Below, in pieces: positions 17,501 through 26,103 of a DNA stretch of 64,000 bases. Every line of letters starts with the position of its first letter. Position 1 is the first letter of the stretch. A program made the position numbers and the translations under genes. The notes under the pieces were generated by a model, which was given only the letters and a program-made list of their open reading frames with translations, was not told the origin of the DNA and did no database searches. Source of the DNA: Streptomyces galbus (lineage in GTDB: Bacteria; Actinomycetota; Actinomycetes; Streptomycetales; Streptomycetaceae); the NCBI RefSeq assembly GCF_005280195.1, contig NZ_SZPR01000027.1, positions 62,001 through 126,000 on the forward strand, read 5' to 3'.

Positions 17501-17617
17501 TTCAGCGCCGTTCACGGTCGTTCAGACGGGACCGAGGCCGGTAGCCGCTCTCACGACCGCTCGCCGATGAACGCAGGTGAACGACCCCGTCCGAGGTCCC
17601 CGGGACGACCAACACAG

Positions 17618-17743
17618 TTGGAAAGCGTGTTGGGGGCAACCCCTCACGAGTTCGAATCTCGTATCCTCCGCCAGTGCCTCACCGGGCACGATGTCGAAGG
17701 GCCCCACCGTTCGCGGTGGGGCCCTTCGGCGTTGTCCGTCTCA
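17618..17743 (+). repeat. attR: second copy of the 126-bp repeat
   Basis: Identical to 5542-5667. It carries the tRNA-Ser 3' part (anticodon loop to CCA) and the TTCG-loop terminator (17697-17726), but no 5' half, so it is not a tRNA gene. Confidence 0.93.
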
Positions 17744-17840
17744 CTTTCCGTCTTGAGAGATGGCTCCCGTCACATGCAGGTACCGGGCGCGCATGCGAAC
17801 CGCTTCGCTGGCCGACGACATGGGCATCTCATGGTGCGGT
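17744..17840 (-). pseudogene. Integrase C-terminal remnant outside attR
   Basis: On the minus strand the reading RMRARYLHVTGAISQ resembles RMRARYMHVTGVMLRK, the active-site end of the AICE integrase. At DNA level 17764-17794 matches 5751-5781 in 30 of 31 bases. The remnant ends in a stop next to the repeat, just as int does at attL, but most of the gene is gone. It is what is left of another element that used the same tRNA. Confidence 0.75.
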
Positions 17841-18323
17841 GTCCGGCGGATCCGGCAGGTTGTGCCACGAGTGGTCACATCCGCCGGCGCAGTGCAGCGT
17901 CCGTCTGCGAGTGTCGGCGACGGTGAAGAGGGCGACGAGCAGGCGGAAGGACTTGGTCAGCTCGTTGGCCGGAAGTGCTTCCATCCCGAAGCGCCCCTTC
18001 GTGAGCATTACCGCCGGGGTGTGGGTGGGACGGATGCCGGAGCGCGCGATGCTTTCCGGCACGTCCTCCTCGCAGGTGCCGGCCTGTCCGCAGAACAGCA
18101 CCAGTGCGCGCAGGACTTCGCGTCGGTCCCCCTCTGAGAGCTCTTCGAACCACTCGACGCCCTGTTCCACAGGTCTGCGTCCTTGTGCGAGTTCGTTCAG
18201 GACCACCTCGTGCGCGTACAACAGAGCCTTCCACCCCCATGGTGCAGACCGGCCGATCATGCACGGCCGCCCCCGCCAGTACCCCGGACCGATCCCGCCG
18301 CCTACCGCCGTCCGTGACGGCAC
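17829..18323 (-). CDS. DUF5958 family protein
   Basis: Open frame of 164 residues; the conserved part starts near VVLNELAQGRRPVEQGVEWFEEL, so the real start may be a GTG some 45 codons downstream of 18323. It carries PESIARSGIRPTHTPAVML, ALPANELTKSFRLLVALF and CAGGCDHSWHNLPD, a Cys/His end typical of this Streptomyces family. Function unknown. It abuts the integrase remnant, so it may be cargo of the older element. The next gene on the same strand is 48 bp beyond its 5' end. Confidence 0.75.
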   Translation of the reverse strand: MPSRTAVGGGIGPGYWRGRPCMIGRSAPWGWKALLYAHEVVLNELAQGRRPVEQGVEWFEELSEGDRREVLRALVLFCGQAGTCEEDVPESIARSGIRPTHTPAVMLTKGRFGMEALPANELTKSFRLLVALFTVADTRRRTLHCAGGCDHSWHNLPDPPDTAP

Positions 18324-18371
18324 CGAACCGCCGAGGGCCCGCCCATCGTGGTCGGGCCCCCGGCGTGGTGC

Positions 18372-19544
18372 TCACGGGGTCAGGACGACCTTCTCGCAGT
18401 GGTCCTTCTTGTTCTTGAACAGGTCGAAACCCTTCGGGGCCTCGGTCAGGGGCAGGCGGTGGGTGATGATCCGGGTCGGGTCGAGCTTGCCCTGTTCGAT
18501 CAGGCCCAGCAGCGGCTTCATGTACTTGTGCACGTGGCACTGGCCGGTGCGCAGGGTCAGGGACCTGTTCATCCAGGCGCCCGCCGGGAACTTGTCGATC
18601 ATGCCGCCGTAGACGCCGATGACCGACACCACGCCGCCGCTGCGGCAGGACGTGATGGCCTGGCGCAGGGCGTGCGGGCGGTCGGTCTCGGAGCGGACCG
18701 CCTGCTTGGCGCGGTCGTAGAGGTGCACGTGGGCGGCGCCGTGCGTGGCCTCCAGGCCGACCGCGTCGATGCACTTGTCCGGGCCGCGGCCGCCGGTGAG
18801 TTCGAGCAGGGCCGACCGTACGTCGGTGTCCTCGAAGTTGATGGTGTCGTAGCCCTGGGACGCGGCCATGTCGAGCCGGTAGGGCTCCTTGTCGATCGCG
18901 ATGACCTTCTCCGCGCCGAGGACCCGGGCGCTGTCCATGGCGAACTGGCCGACCGGGCCCGCGCCCCAGACGGCGACGACGTCGCCGCCCTGGATGTCGC
19001 ACATCTCGGCGCCCATGTACCCGGTCGGCAGGATGTCCGACAGGAACAGCACCTGCTCGTCGGTGAGGTCCGAGTCGACCTTCAGCACGTTGGCGTCGGC
19101 GAGCACCACGCGGGCGTACTCGGCCTGGCCTCCGGCGAAGCCGCCGGTGAGGTGGGAGTAGCCGTAGATGCCGGCGGTGGGGTGGCCGAAGAGCTTCTCC
19201 GAGATGCCGGCGTTGGGGTTGGTGTTCTCGCAGCACGAGTACAGCTGGGCCCGGCAGGGCGCGCAGACGCCGCACGCGATGGGGAACGGCACGACGACCC
19301 GGTCGCCGACGCGCAGTTTGGGGTTGACGCCGGGGCCGACCTCCACGACCTCGCCCATGAACTCGTGGCCCAGGATGTCGCCCTTCTGCATGGTCGGCAC
19401 GTAGCCGTCGACCAGGTGGAGGTCAGAGCCGCAGATGGCCGTGGAGGTGACCTTCACGATGGCGTCGCGGCTGCTCAGGATCGACGGGTCGGGGACGTCG
19501 AGCACCTCGACCGAGTTGCGTCCGGTCCAGCAGTTCGCCTTCAT
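18372..19544 (-). CDS. Zinc-dependent alcohol/formaldehyde dehydrogenase
   Basis: 390 residues, ATG at 19544. The catalytic zinc ligands are in AICGSDLHLVDGY and GHEFMGEV, and the structural zinc loop is CGVCAPCRAQLYSCCE. The NAD-binding motif is VWGAGPVGQFA, followed by an acidic residue region (VIAIDKEPYR), which favours NAD. It resembles glutathione-independent formaldehyde dehydrogenases of the MDR family. Its ATG overlaps the TGA of the SRPBCC gene upstream (ATGA), so the two are translationally coupled. Substrate not certain. Confidence 0.9.
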   Translation of the reverse strand: MKANCWTGRNSVEVLDVPDPSILSSRDAIVKVTSTAICGSDLHLVDGYVPTMQKGDILGHEFMGEVVEVGPGVNPKLRVGDRVVVPFPIACGVCAPCRAQLYSCCENTNPNAGISEKLFGHPTAGIYGYSHLTGGFAGGQAEYARVVLADANVLKVDSDLTDEQVLFLSDILPTGYMGAEMCDIQGGDVVAVWGAGPVGQFAMDSARVLGAEKVIAIDKEPYRLDMAASQGYDTINFEDTDVRSALLELTGGRGPDKCIDAVGLEATHGAAHVHLYDRAKQAVRSETDRPHALRQAITSCRSGGVVSVIGVYGGMIDKFPAGAWMNRSLTLRTGQCHVHKYMKPLLGLIEQGKLDPTRIITHRLPLTEAPKGFDLFKNKKDHCEKVVLTP

Positions 19545-20479
19545 GCCAGGGCCTCCTTCAGTTCGTCCTCGGTCAGCGGCTGGGCCGGGTGCTGCGGGAA
19601 CTCCCCGCGGGCCCGCTTGCCGCTGGGTGCGCCCTCGGAGCGGGTGATCTCGCCGATCTCCGCGATCTGCTTGAAGCGGCGCAGGTCGTCGTCGAGCTGC
19701 TGGTGCGGTTCCTCGCCGAAGTAGCGCGCCGCGGCCTTGCCCACGGCCCCGCCGGGCAGGTCGTAACGCAACGTCACCCTGATCTCCGTGCCCCGGTCGC
19801 CGGGGGCGGGCGTGAAGCGGACCTCGCCGGAGTTGTCGATGTCGGCGCCCTCCACCGACCGCCAGGCGATCCGCTGGCCCGGTACGTCCTCGGTGGTCTC
19901 GGCGTCCCATTCGACCGTCTTGCCGAACGGCGCCTCGGCCCGCCAGTGGCTGGTGCGGGGGCCGGTCACCCGCACCTCGTCCAGGTGCGCCATGAAGTCG
20001 GGCAGTCGCTCCAGGTCCTTCCAGAGGGCGTAGACCTTGTCCGGGGGCTGGGCGACGGTGGTGGTCGCGGTCAGTTCCATCGGTGTGCTCCTACGGGTGC
20101 GGGTCACGGCCGCGTAGACGTCCGTGGCCGTGAGGGCGGTGACCGCGGCGGTCGCGGCCACGGTGCGGCCGAGGCCCCGGCCGTCGTGGTTCTTCAGGGC
20201 CCGGGCCAGCATCGTCAGGTCCATGAGGTCGCCGCCGACGCGGCTCCAGAGCCAGGCGGGGTGCGGCCGTCCCAGCAGCCCGGCCGCCGCCGTCAGCTCG
20301 CGCACGCCGACGGCGGTCGTGGCCGAGCGCTGCCGGGCGGCGTCGCCCACGCCCAGGGCCCGGGCGAAGCCCGCCGGGGCGACGACCTGGGGCACGCCCA
20401 GGAGCGCGCTGGCCCAGCCGAGGCCGCGGACGAGCGGATCGTGCCGGAGGCGGGGGGTGGAGCGGGTGTCTGTCGTCAT
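19541..20479 (-). CDS. Membrane-anchored SRPBCC (START-like) protein
   Basis: 312 residues from the ATG at 20479 with GGGGAG upstream. Residues 1-130 hold hydrophobic stretches (ALLGVPQVVAPAGFARALGV, TVAATAAVTALTATDVYAAV). From about residue 140 there is a polyketide-cyclase/dehydrase type fold: MELTATTTVAQPPDKVYALWKDLERLPDFM, then HWRAEAPFGKTVEWDAE. A polar tail ends the protein. It is coupled to the dehydrogenase by a 4-bp overlap, so a shared stress or small-molecule detoxification role is plausible. Ligand unknown. Confidence 0.8.
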   Translation of the reverse strand: MTTDTRSTPRLRHDPLVRGLGWASALLGVPQVVAPAGFARALGVGDAARQRSATTAVGVRELTAAAGLLGRPHPAWLWSRVGGDLMDLTMLARALKNHDGRGLGRTVAATAAVTALTATDVYAAVTRTRRSTPMELTATTTVAQPPDKVYALWKDLERLPDFMAHLDEVRVTGPRTSHWRAEAPFGKTVEWDAETTEDVPGQRIAWRSVEGADIDNSGEVRFTPAPGDRGTEIRVTLRYDLPGGAVGKAAARYFGEEPHQQLDDDLRRFKQIAEIGEITRSEGAPSGKRARGEFPQHPAQPLTEDELKEALA

Positions 20480-20700
20480 GGTGCTCCCCACGTGCGGTGC
20501 GGTGGACGGACGGCGTGCCGCTCGGCTCCGTAGGTGCGGAAAGGTGCGTCGCGGACAACGGCGGAGTTTCCGCCTGGGCCGGATGCAATCCTCGACAGCT
20601 CGCTCAGGGCTTCGGTCGGTCGGAGGGAGCGCGAGCGTGGGGGCGGCACGCCGCCGCGGTGTTCCGGGGGCGGCTCACGCCGCTGCCGCGGTGATCGCCC

Positions 20701-22623
20701 TCACCGGGCCACCCGCACCGGCCTCTCCACCGTCACCTGGTCCACCTCCGACACCCGTACCGTCACCTTCATCGTCCACGTGCCGGCGAGCGGGAGGTTG
20801 ACCGCGTTCGTGGCCCAGTAGCCGCCCCGGTCCGTGACGTCGGCGTTCAGGGGGCCGATGTCCTGGGCGGGGAAGGCGAAGGCGATGCGGAGTTCGGGGA
20901 CCGCGGCCAGGCCGCCGTCGGCGCCGTAGACCACCGCCTCCACGGCGTTGTCTCCGGTACGGGCCGGGTCGAGGGTGACCTGGACCGTGCCGCGGTGGCC
21001 GGCCACGCTGAACGGGGCCATCACCACCGAGGTCGCCGGCAGGGCCGCGGCCTGCCGGGTGGCCTCCGCCTCGGCCTCCGCCCGGCCGGGCAGCGTGCCC
21101 GTCAGGACCGTCGTCAGGGCGAGGACGACCGCCGCCACCAGCACCTCCACCAGCACCGACCGGCGCAGGGCCCGGCGGTGCGCGGCGCCGTCGTGCGGCG
21201 GCTCGGGGCGGGCCGTGCCGCCCGCGGGGAGGCGCTCCGTGCGGCCGTCGGGAGCGTCGTCGCCCAGCGTCGGCCGCCCGGCCGGGCCGCCCGCGGCCGG
21301 GGTCGCGGTCGGCGACGCCCCGACCCGTTCCGGCACGCGCAGTTCCGTCGTCCGCTCCGCGGGCGCCGCGGCGCCGGCCCGTTCCGCCACCCAGCGCCGC
21401 GACCAGTCGGCCGCCGTCAGCAGGGCCGTCACCGCGGCCAGCTTGGCCAGCAGGAGGCGGCCGTAGGACGTGTCCGTGAGGGCGGCGAGGGTGCCCAGGC
21501 CGCGCCAGGACTGGTAGACGCCGGTGACGACCAGGGCGGTGACGCTGAGTTTCGCCAGGCGGGAGAAGCGGGTGACCGTGGTGAGCGGGGGTGTGGCGTG
21601 GCGCAGCAGCACCAGCAGGGCGGTGAGGCCGCCCAGCCAGGCCGCCATCGCCAGCAGGTGCACGACCGCGGACGTCATCGCCAGCGGTACCTGGATGCCC
21701 GCCGAGGCGTGTTCCGCCGCCGCCCAGGTCAGCGCGAGGCCGACGGCGAGGACGGTGCCGAGGGCCAGGTGGGTGCGGGAGGGGCGGTCGCGCCGGGCCG
21801 CGCGGGTCAGCAGGAGGGCGGACGCGGCCAGGAGGACGAGGCGGGCGAGCAGCGCCCAGCCCGGCCGGCCGGTGAGGGTGCGGCCGAGCGCGTCCGGGTC
21901 GAGGGCGGCGGACGGGGCGTCGCCGGTCTCGTAGGGGGCCCGCAGGACGAGGAGCAGGACCGTCGCGCCGGCCAGGCCCCAGCCGCCCGTGCGGAGCAGG
22001 CCCCGCAACGGCCGTGCCCGCGTCGGACGGCACACGGCGACGAAGGCGGCGGTGCCGATGAGCAGCGCGGCGGCGAGGTAGGCCGCACCGCGGGCGGTGC
22101 CGTACAGGAATCCGGTGAGCGGGTCCTCGGTCGGGCCCGTCGGCACCGGGGCCGCCGTCGCCGAGGGGGCGCCCACCGAGAAGGTGAACGCGCCCGACAC
22201 GGGGTGGCTGTCCGCCGACACCACCCGCCAGGCCACGGTGAACGTCCCCCTGTCCAGGCCGGCCGGCAGGCTGATGCGCGCGGTGTCCGCGTGTCCCCCG
22301 GCGTGCTCGGCGTCGCCCGTGGCGACCCGGTGGCCGCTGGGGTCCAGCACGCGGAAGGAGTCGTCGAGGAGGCCGACCGACTCGGTGAAGGTGAGGGTGA
22401 CGCTGCGCGGGGCGGTCGGGACGACGCTGCCGTCGGCGGGGCCGGTGGCGCGCAGCGCGGCGTGGGCCGACGCCGGGTTCGCGCCCGGCAGGAGCAGCAG
22501 GAGCAGGAACGTGCCCAGGAGCAGCGTCAGCGCCCGGAGCCGTCTGCGGAGCACGCCGGTCGGTGCGTCCCGGTGTGCTGCCGCGTGGCCCTCTCCCACG
22601 TTCGCCTCGCGTTCTGCGCCCAC
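20701..22623 (-). CDS. CopC-CopD fusion, copper resistance/uptake membrane protein
   Basis: 640 residues. A signal peptide (LRALTLLLGTFLLLLLLPG, ending ASAHA) leads to a CopC domain: HAALRATGPADGSVVPTAP with the N-terminal His that binds Cu(II), then SVTLTFTESV and SADSHPVSGAFTFSVG. Eight or so membrane helices of CopD follow (for example AAYLAAALLIGTAAFVAV, WALLARLVLLAASALLL, VVHLLAMAAWLGGLTALLVLL). The C terminus has a further helix and an extracytoplasmic beta-rich domain (PFSVAGHRGTVQVTLDPARTG), as in YcnJ-type proteins. It likely handles copper at the membrane. 182 bp separate it from the cupin gene. Confidence 0.9.
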   Translation of the reverse strand: MGAEREANVGEGHAAAHRDAPTGVLRRRLRALTLLLGTFLLLLLLPGANPASAHAALRATGPADGSVVPTAPRSVTLTFTESVGLLDDSFRVLDPSGHRVATGDAEHAGGHADTARISLPAGLDRGTFTVAWRVVSADSHPVSGAFTFSVGAPSATAAPVPTGPTEDPLTGFLYGTARGAAYLAAALLIGTAAFVAVCRPTRARPLRGLLRTGGWGLAGATVLLLVLRAPYETGDAPSAALDPDALGRTLTGRPGWALLARLVLLAASALLLTRAARRDRPSRTHLALGTVLAVGLALTWAAAEHASAGIQVPLAMTSAVVHLLAMAAWLGGLTALLVLLRHATPPLTTVTRFSRLAKLSVTALVVTGVYQSWRGLGTLAALTDTSYGRLLLAKLAAVTALLTAADWSRRWVAERAGAAAPAERTTELRVPERVGASPTATPAAGGPAGRPTLGDDAPDGRTERLPAGGTARPEPPHDGAAHRRALRRSVLVEVLVAAVVLALTTVLTGTLPGRAEAEAEATRQAAALPATSVVMAPFSVAGHRGTVQVTLDPARTGDNAVEAVVYGADGGLAAVPELRIAFAFPAQDIGPLNADVTDRGGYWATNAVNLPLAGTWTMKVTVRVSEVDQVTVERPVRVAR

Positions 22624-22805
22624 GTCGTCTCCCCGCCCTCGGGTCCGGCCTCCCGCTTACGTACGGACCCAGGCTCCGCTGTGCTCATCCCGCCCGGCAC
22701 ACCGCCCTCGGGGCAGGGCCGGTGCGGCGGGGGTGCGTGCACGGCGGCGCGCGGCGGACGCGAAGGGTCGGACAGGCCCTCGGGCCACCTGGCCCGTGAG
22801 CAGGG

Positions 22806-23273
22806 TCATGGGCGGCAGAGTTCCGCGATCCGGGCCGCCTCGTGCGGGTAACGCGCCGTCAGGTCGGCCCGGTCGCCGTGCTCGTAGTCCGCGTAGGTGA
22901 AGCCGGGGGCCATCGTGCAGCCGAACAGGGTCCAGGCGCCCCGGGTGCGTCCGCCCATCCAGGTGTGGGCGGGGACGGTGAGCTGGACCGCCTGGCCGCC
23001 CAGCACGTCGGGGCCGAGCACGGCCGTGCGGGAGGTGCCGTCCGGGGCGAGGAGCAGCAGCTCCAGCGGGTCGCCGAGGTAGAAGTGCCAGGTCTCGTCG
23101 GTCGGCAGGCGGTGCAGGGCCGAGTGGTCGCCGGGGGTGAGGAGGGCGAGGATCGCCGTTCCCGCCGGGCGGCCGTCGGGTCCCTCGGGGCCCGCCCAGG
23201 TACGGCGGAACAGGCCGCCCTCGCGGGGGATCGGCTCCAGGCCGTAGTGCGCGATCAGCTCGTCCGGGGTCAC
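22806..23273 (-). CDS. Cupin DUF985 protein
   Basis: 155 residues from the GTG at 23273, which overlaps the stop of the GNAT gene (GTGA). It has EGGLFRRTWAGP, SALHRLPTDETWHFYLGDPLELLLL and GGRTRGAWTLFGCTMAPGF, the conserved DUF985 pattern. His and Asp/Glu residues in HRLPTDETWHFY are likely metal ligands. It is the last gene of an apparent three-gene operon headed by the acylase and served by an iron box. Role unknown. Confidence 0.85.
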   Translation of the reverse strand: MTPDELIAHYGLEPIPREGGLFRRTWAGPEGPDGRPAGTAILALLTPGDHSALHRLPTDETWHFYLGDPLELLLLAPDGTSRTAVLGPDVLGGQAVQLTVPAHTWMGGRTRGAWTLFGCTMAPGFTYADYEHGDRADLTARYPHEAARIAELCRP

Positions 23274-23920
23274 CCCGGGAAGGCTACCTCGCGCCGCAGG
23301 AAGGCCAGTTGGGCGCGCTTCTCGGGCAGGTACACGTCGGGCAGGTCGACCTCGGGGAGGGTGACGACCGGTCCGGCCTCGAAGCCGAGCCGCGCGAAGC
23401 GGGCGAGGGCCCGGTCGTTGCGCACGTCCGGGTCGACGACCACCCGGCGCCGGTCCAGGCCGAGCAGCACGTACCGGGCGAACGCGCCGAGCAGCGCCCC
23501 CGACCAGCCGGGCCGGGCGGGCCCCTCGGAGGCGGGGGCCAGCAGCACGTGGGCGCCGATGTCGCCGGGCTCGACGGGGTAGCACGTGCCGACCCGGTCC
23601 TCGGCGGGCTCGTAGGTCTGCAGCAGCGCCACGGGGGCGCCGTCCAGCTCGGCCAGGTAGGCGTGGTGGGTGTCGAGGCCGGCCAGGTGGGCGTAGATCT
23701 CCCTGACCTCGTCGACCGTCAGGCCGGTCATGCCCCAGAACACGGCGCGTTCCTCGCTGACCCAGCCGTGCACGACGGGCGCGTCGCGGTCGGCGTCCAG
23801 GGGGCGCAGCCGGAGCGTGCCGAGGCCGGGGAGGTGCTGCTCGTGCACGGGAGCGGGGGCCGGTGCGGGGGCTTCGCCGCTGCTGTCGGCGGGGGCGGCC
23901 TCATCGGCGGGCAGGTGCAT
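23270..23920 (-). CDS. GNAT acyltransferase of the siderophore (IucB/RhbD) type
   Basis: 216 residues. An Ala/Pro N terminus precedes LRLRPLDADRDAPVVHGWVSEERAVFWGMTG, then GARPGWSGALLGAFARYVLL with the acyl-CoA loop, and VVDPDVRNDRALARFARLGF, the family's signature. Such enzymes acylate hydroxylysine or hydroxycadaverine-like amines in siderophore synthesis. Its start overlaps the acylase gene by 20 bp and its stop overlaps the cupin start, so all three are one unit. No NIS synthetase or NRPS lies in the window, so the siderophore is undefined. Confidence 0.85.
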   Translation of the reverse strand: MHLPADEAAPADSSGEAPAPAPAPVHEQHLPGLGTLRLRPLDADRDAPVVHGWVSEERAVFWGMTGLTVDEVREIYAHLAGLDTHHAYLAELDGAPVALLQTYEPAEDRVGTCYPVEPGDIGAHVLLAPASEGPARPGWSGALLGAFARYVLLGLDRRRVVVDPDVRNDRALARFARLGFEAGPVVTLPEVDLPDVYLPEKRAQLAFLRREVAFPG

Positions 23921-26015
23921 CGCTCTCCTTCTCCAGGTGGGCCCAGTCGGTGACGACCGGGACGAGCTCGCCCTGCAGCCACAGGGGGAGCTGGTCGTGG
24001 TGGTGGGGGTGGCCGGGGGTGCCGTGTGCGCCGTGCGGGACGACCCAGCGGCTGTCCTCGCGCCGGGCGAGGTCCCAGACGTAGCGGGCGGCGGGGCCGC
24101 GGGCGGCCAGGTCGGTCAGCCCGGGCACGGCCGAGGTGCACAGCACGCAGTCGTGGTCGCCGGAGAGGGCGGGCGCCCCCGTCCTCTCCTCCGGCCCGGG
24201 CAGGGCGCGCCAGGCGGCGAGGCGGTGGGTGTCGCCCCAGCGGGCCGGGGGGCGGCCCGCGCGCGCGTGCGCCGTCTCCTCCAGCGCCGCGCGTACCAGC
24301 GCCGGACGGTCGACGCCGTACAGCTCCTCGGCGCGCAGCAGGTGTTCCAGCGCGTACCCGATCCGCGGCACCAGCGCCAGCCAGGGCAGCAGCACCTCGG
24401 GGTAGGCGGGCGGGGTCGTCAGCGCGGCGAAGGCGGGGTGGGCGGCCAGGTGGCGTACGACCGCGCCGCGCACCTGCGCGTAGGCCGCCGCGTCCTCGCT
24501 GTCGGCGTCCATACGGCGGTCCCAGCGCAGCAGGCGCTCGCGCAGCGCGGCGGCCGGGCCGGTCAGGCCGTCCAGGGCGGCGAGGCGGTCCAGCAGGGCC
24601 GCGGCGGAGGCGAGGTGGGTGTCCGTGTGGATGGCCGGCATGTCCGCGGCGGACCAGGTGCGGCGCTCGTCGAGGAGGGCGCGGATGCGGTCGGCGCGGT
24701 GCGGCGGGGCGAACTCGACGCCCAGGGGGGCGGCCACGCCCCGCTGGTTGGCCATCACGGCGACGCCGTCGGTCAGGCCGGCCCGCGGCGCGGTGTGCCA
24801 GCCGGTCCACTCGTGGCCGGGCTCCCAGGCGGGCACGACCCGCAGCCGGTCGGCCGCGGCGCGGACCGGGACACGGCCGGCGACCCGGTGCAGGACACCG
24901 CCCTCGGTGTCGGCGGCCTGGACGACGTTGACGGGCTCGGCCCAGGCGTCCACGGCGCGGTCCACGTCGGCGACCCGGCGGGCCCGCAGCAGCGGCAGCA
25001 GGGCGCCGAAGCCGAGGTCGCCGGTGACGCGCGGCGGGTACCGCAGGCTGACGGCCAGCGGGGTGCCGTCGTCGAGTCCTTCCGGGCCGCCCGCGATCAC
25101 CGGGCCCCGGCCGGTCTCCAGGACCTCCACCTCGACGGTGTCCTCCCCGGCCACGTGGACCGGTTCGGTGTGCCGGGCGGCCCGGTGCCAGAGTCCGTCC
25201 GGGCCGAGGGCCTCGACGCCGGCGCCGGTGCGGCGCAGGCGTTCGCGGTAGAGGTCCTGGTAGTCGGCCATGGCGTTGGTGATGGCCCAGGCGACCGTGC
25301 CGGTGTGGCCGAAGTGGGCGATGCCGGGGACGCCGGGCACGGCGAGGCCGACCACGTCGAACTCGTCGCAGGCCAGGCGGATCTGCTGGTAGACGCCGGG
25401 GTCCTCGACGAAGCGGTGCGGGTCGCCCGCCAGGAGCGCGTGCCCGGTGACCGTGCGCTCGCCGGCGATCAGCCAGCCGTTGCTGCCGGCGGTGCCGGGG
25501 CCGTCGGTGGCGAACAGGCCGACCGCCTCGGGGCCGAGGTGGCGCACCGCCTCCTCGCGCCAGAGCTTGGCGGGGAAACCGGCGAACAGGATGTGGGTGG
25601 ACAGCCACACGGCGAGCGGGGTCCAGGGTTCCCAGCGGCCGGGGGCGAGGCCGACGCGGGCGAACTCGGGGGCGGCGCCCGGGAAGGAACCCTCCCCGGC
25701 GCCGGCGAGGCCCTCGTTGACGCCGTCGACGTACGCCCCCACCCACGCGGCCGTCTCGGGGTCGCGCTCGGCGAGCGCGGCGTGGCAGCGGCGGGCGGTG
25801 TCCTCCAGGCGGGCGCGGCGCGCGAACACGTCCCAGGCGAGGGCGCCGGGGCCGAGGAACGACGCCGAGGTGCCCTGCGCGCGGTGCCGCTCGACCTCGA
25901 GCTGCCAGGCCCGGTCGCGGGCGGTGACCAGGCCCTGGGCCCGGGCGAGGGCGAACGGGTCGCAGGCGCGCAGGTGCGGGACGCCCCAGGCGTCCCGGTA
26001 GATCTCGGTCGTCAC
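23901..26015 (-). CDS. Penicillin acylase-family Ntn hydrolase
   Basis: 704 residues. The nucleophile region is GTAGSNGWLIAGERTVTG, with Ser at the start of the beta subunit after autocleavage. It is followed by ALLAGDPHR and AIPGIAHFGHTGTVAWAITN-like sequence (VPGIAHFGHTGTVAWAITNA), the oxyanion region, and FAATNQRG-like MANQRG further on. There is no clear signal peptide, unlike many secreted acylases. It heads the operon with the siderophore GNAT, and an iron box lies 31 bp upstream of its ATG. Known relatives include PvdQ, which trims pyoverdine; a similar siderophore-linked acyl hydrolysis is an inference. Confidence 0.88.
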   Translation of the reverse strand: MTTEIYRDAWGVPHLRACDPFALARAQGLVTARDRAWQLEVERHRAQGTSASFLGPGALAWDVFARRARLEDTARRCHAALAERDPETAAWVGAYVDGVNEGLAGAGEGSFPGAAPEFARVGLAPGRWEPWTPLAVWLSTHILFAGFPAKLWREEAVRHLGPEAVGLFATDGPGTAGSNGWLIAGERTVTGHALLAGDPHRFVEDPGVYQQIRLACDEFDVVGLAVPGVPGIAHFGHTGTVAWAITNAMADYQDLYRERLRRTGAGVEALGPDGLWHRAARHTEPVHVAGEDTVEVEVLETGRGPVIAGGPEGLDDGTPLAVSLRYPPRVTGDLGFGALLPLLRARRVADVDRAVDAWAEPVNVVQAADTEGGVLHRVAGRVPVRAAADRLRVVPAWEPGHEWTGWHTAPRAGLTDGVAVMANQRGVAAPLGVEFAPPHRADRIRALLDERRTWSAADMPAIHTDTHLASAAALLDRLAALDGLTGPAAALRERLLRWDRRMDADSEDAAAYAQVRGAVVRHLAAHPAFAALTTPPAYPEVLLPWLALVPRIGYALEHLLRAEELYGVDRPALVRAALEETAHARAGRPPARWGDTHRLAAWRALPGPEERTGAPALSGDHDCVLCTSAVPGLTDLAARGPAARYVWDLARREDSRWVVPHGAHGTPGHPHHHDQLPLWLQGELVPVVTDWAHLEKESDAPARR

Positions 26016-26045
26016 CGTGCAGCCTCTCTGTGCCGGTCAGGAGCT

Positions 26046-26064
26046 TTAGGTTAGCCTCACCTAA
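26046..26064. promoter_or_regulatory. Iron box (DmdR/IdeR type)
   Basis: TTAGGTTAGCCTCACCTAA is a 19-bp near-palindrome matching the TTAGGTTAGGCTAACCTAA consensus in 16 positions. It lies between two divergent genes, 31 bp from the acylase start and 40 bp from the siderophore-interacting protein start, so it can repress both when iron is plentiful. Confidence 0.88.
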
Positions 26065-26103
26065 GTAAGAGCGGAGAGATCGTACGTGAGGGGTGGAGAG
26101 GTC

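Larger units (their letters stand above)
5542..17743. mobile_element. pSAM2-type AICE integrated in tRNA-Ser(GGA), about 12.2 kb
   Basis: Bounded by the two 126-bp repeats. It contains int-xis-repSA, spread genes, an FtsK-like translocase, a KorSA-like repressor with operators, a Pif-like Nudix gene, a hypothetical pair and an OLD nuclease cargo. Damage in int, the SCO3933-type regulator and a right-end gene, plus the odd repSA start, suggests that it can no longer move by itself. The tRNA is restored by the left repeat. Confidence 0.9.
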
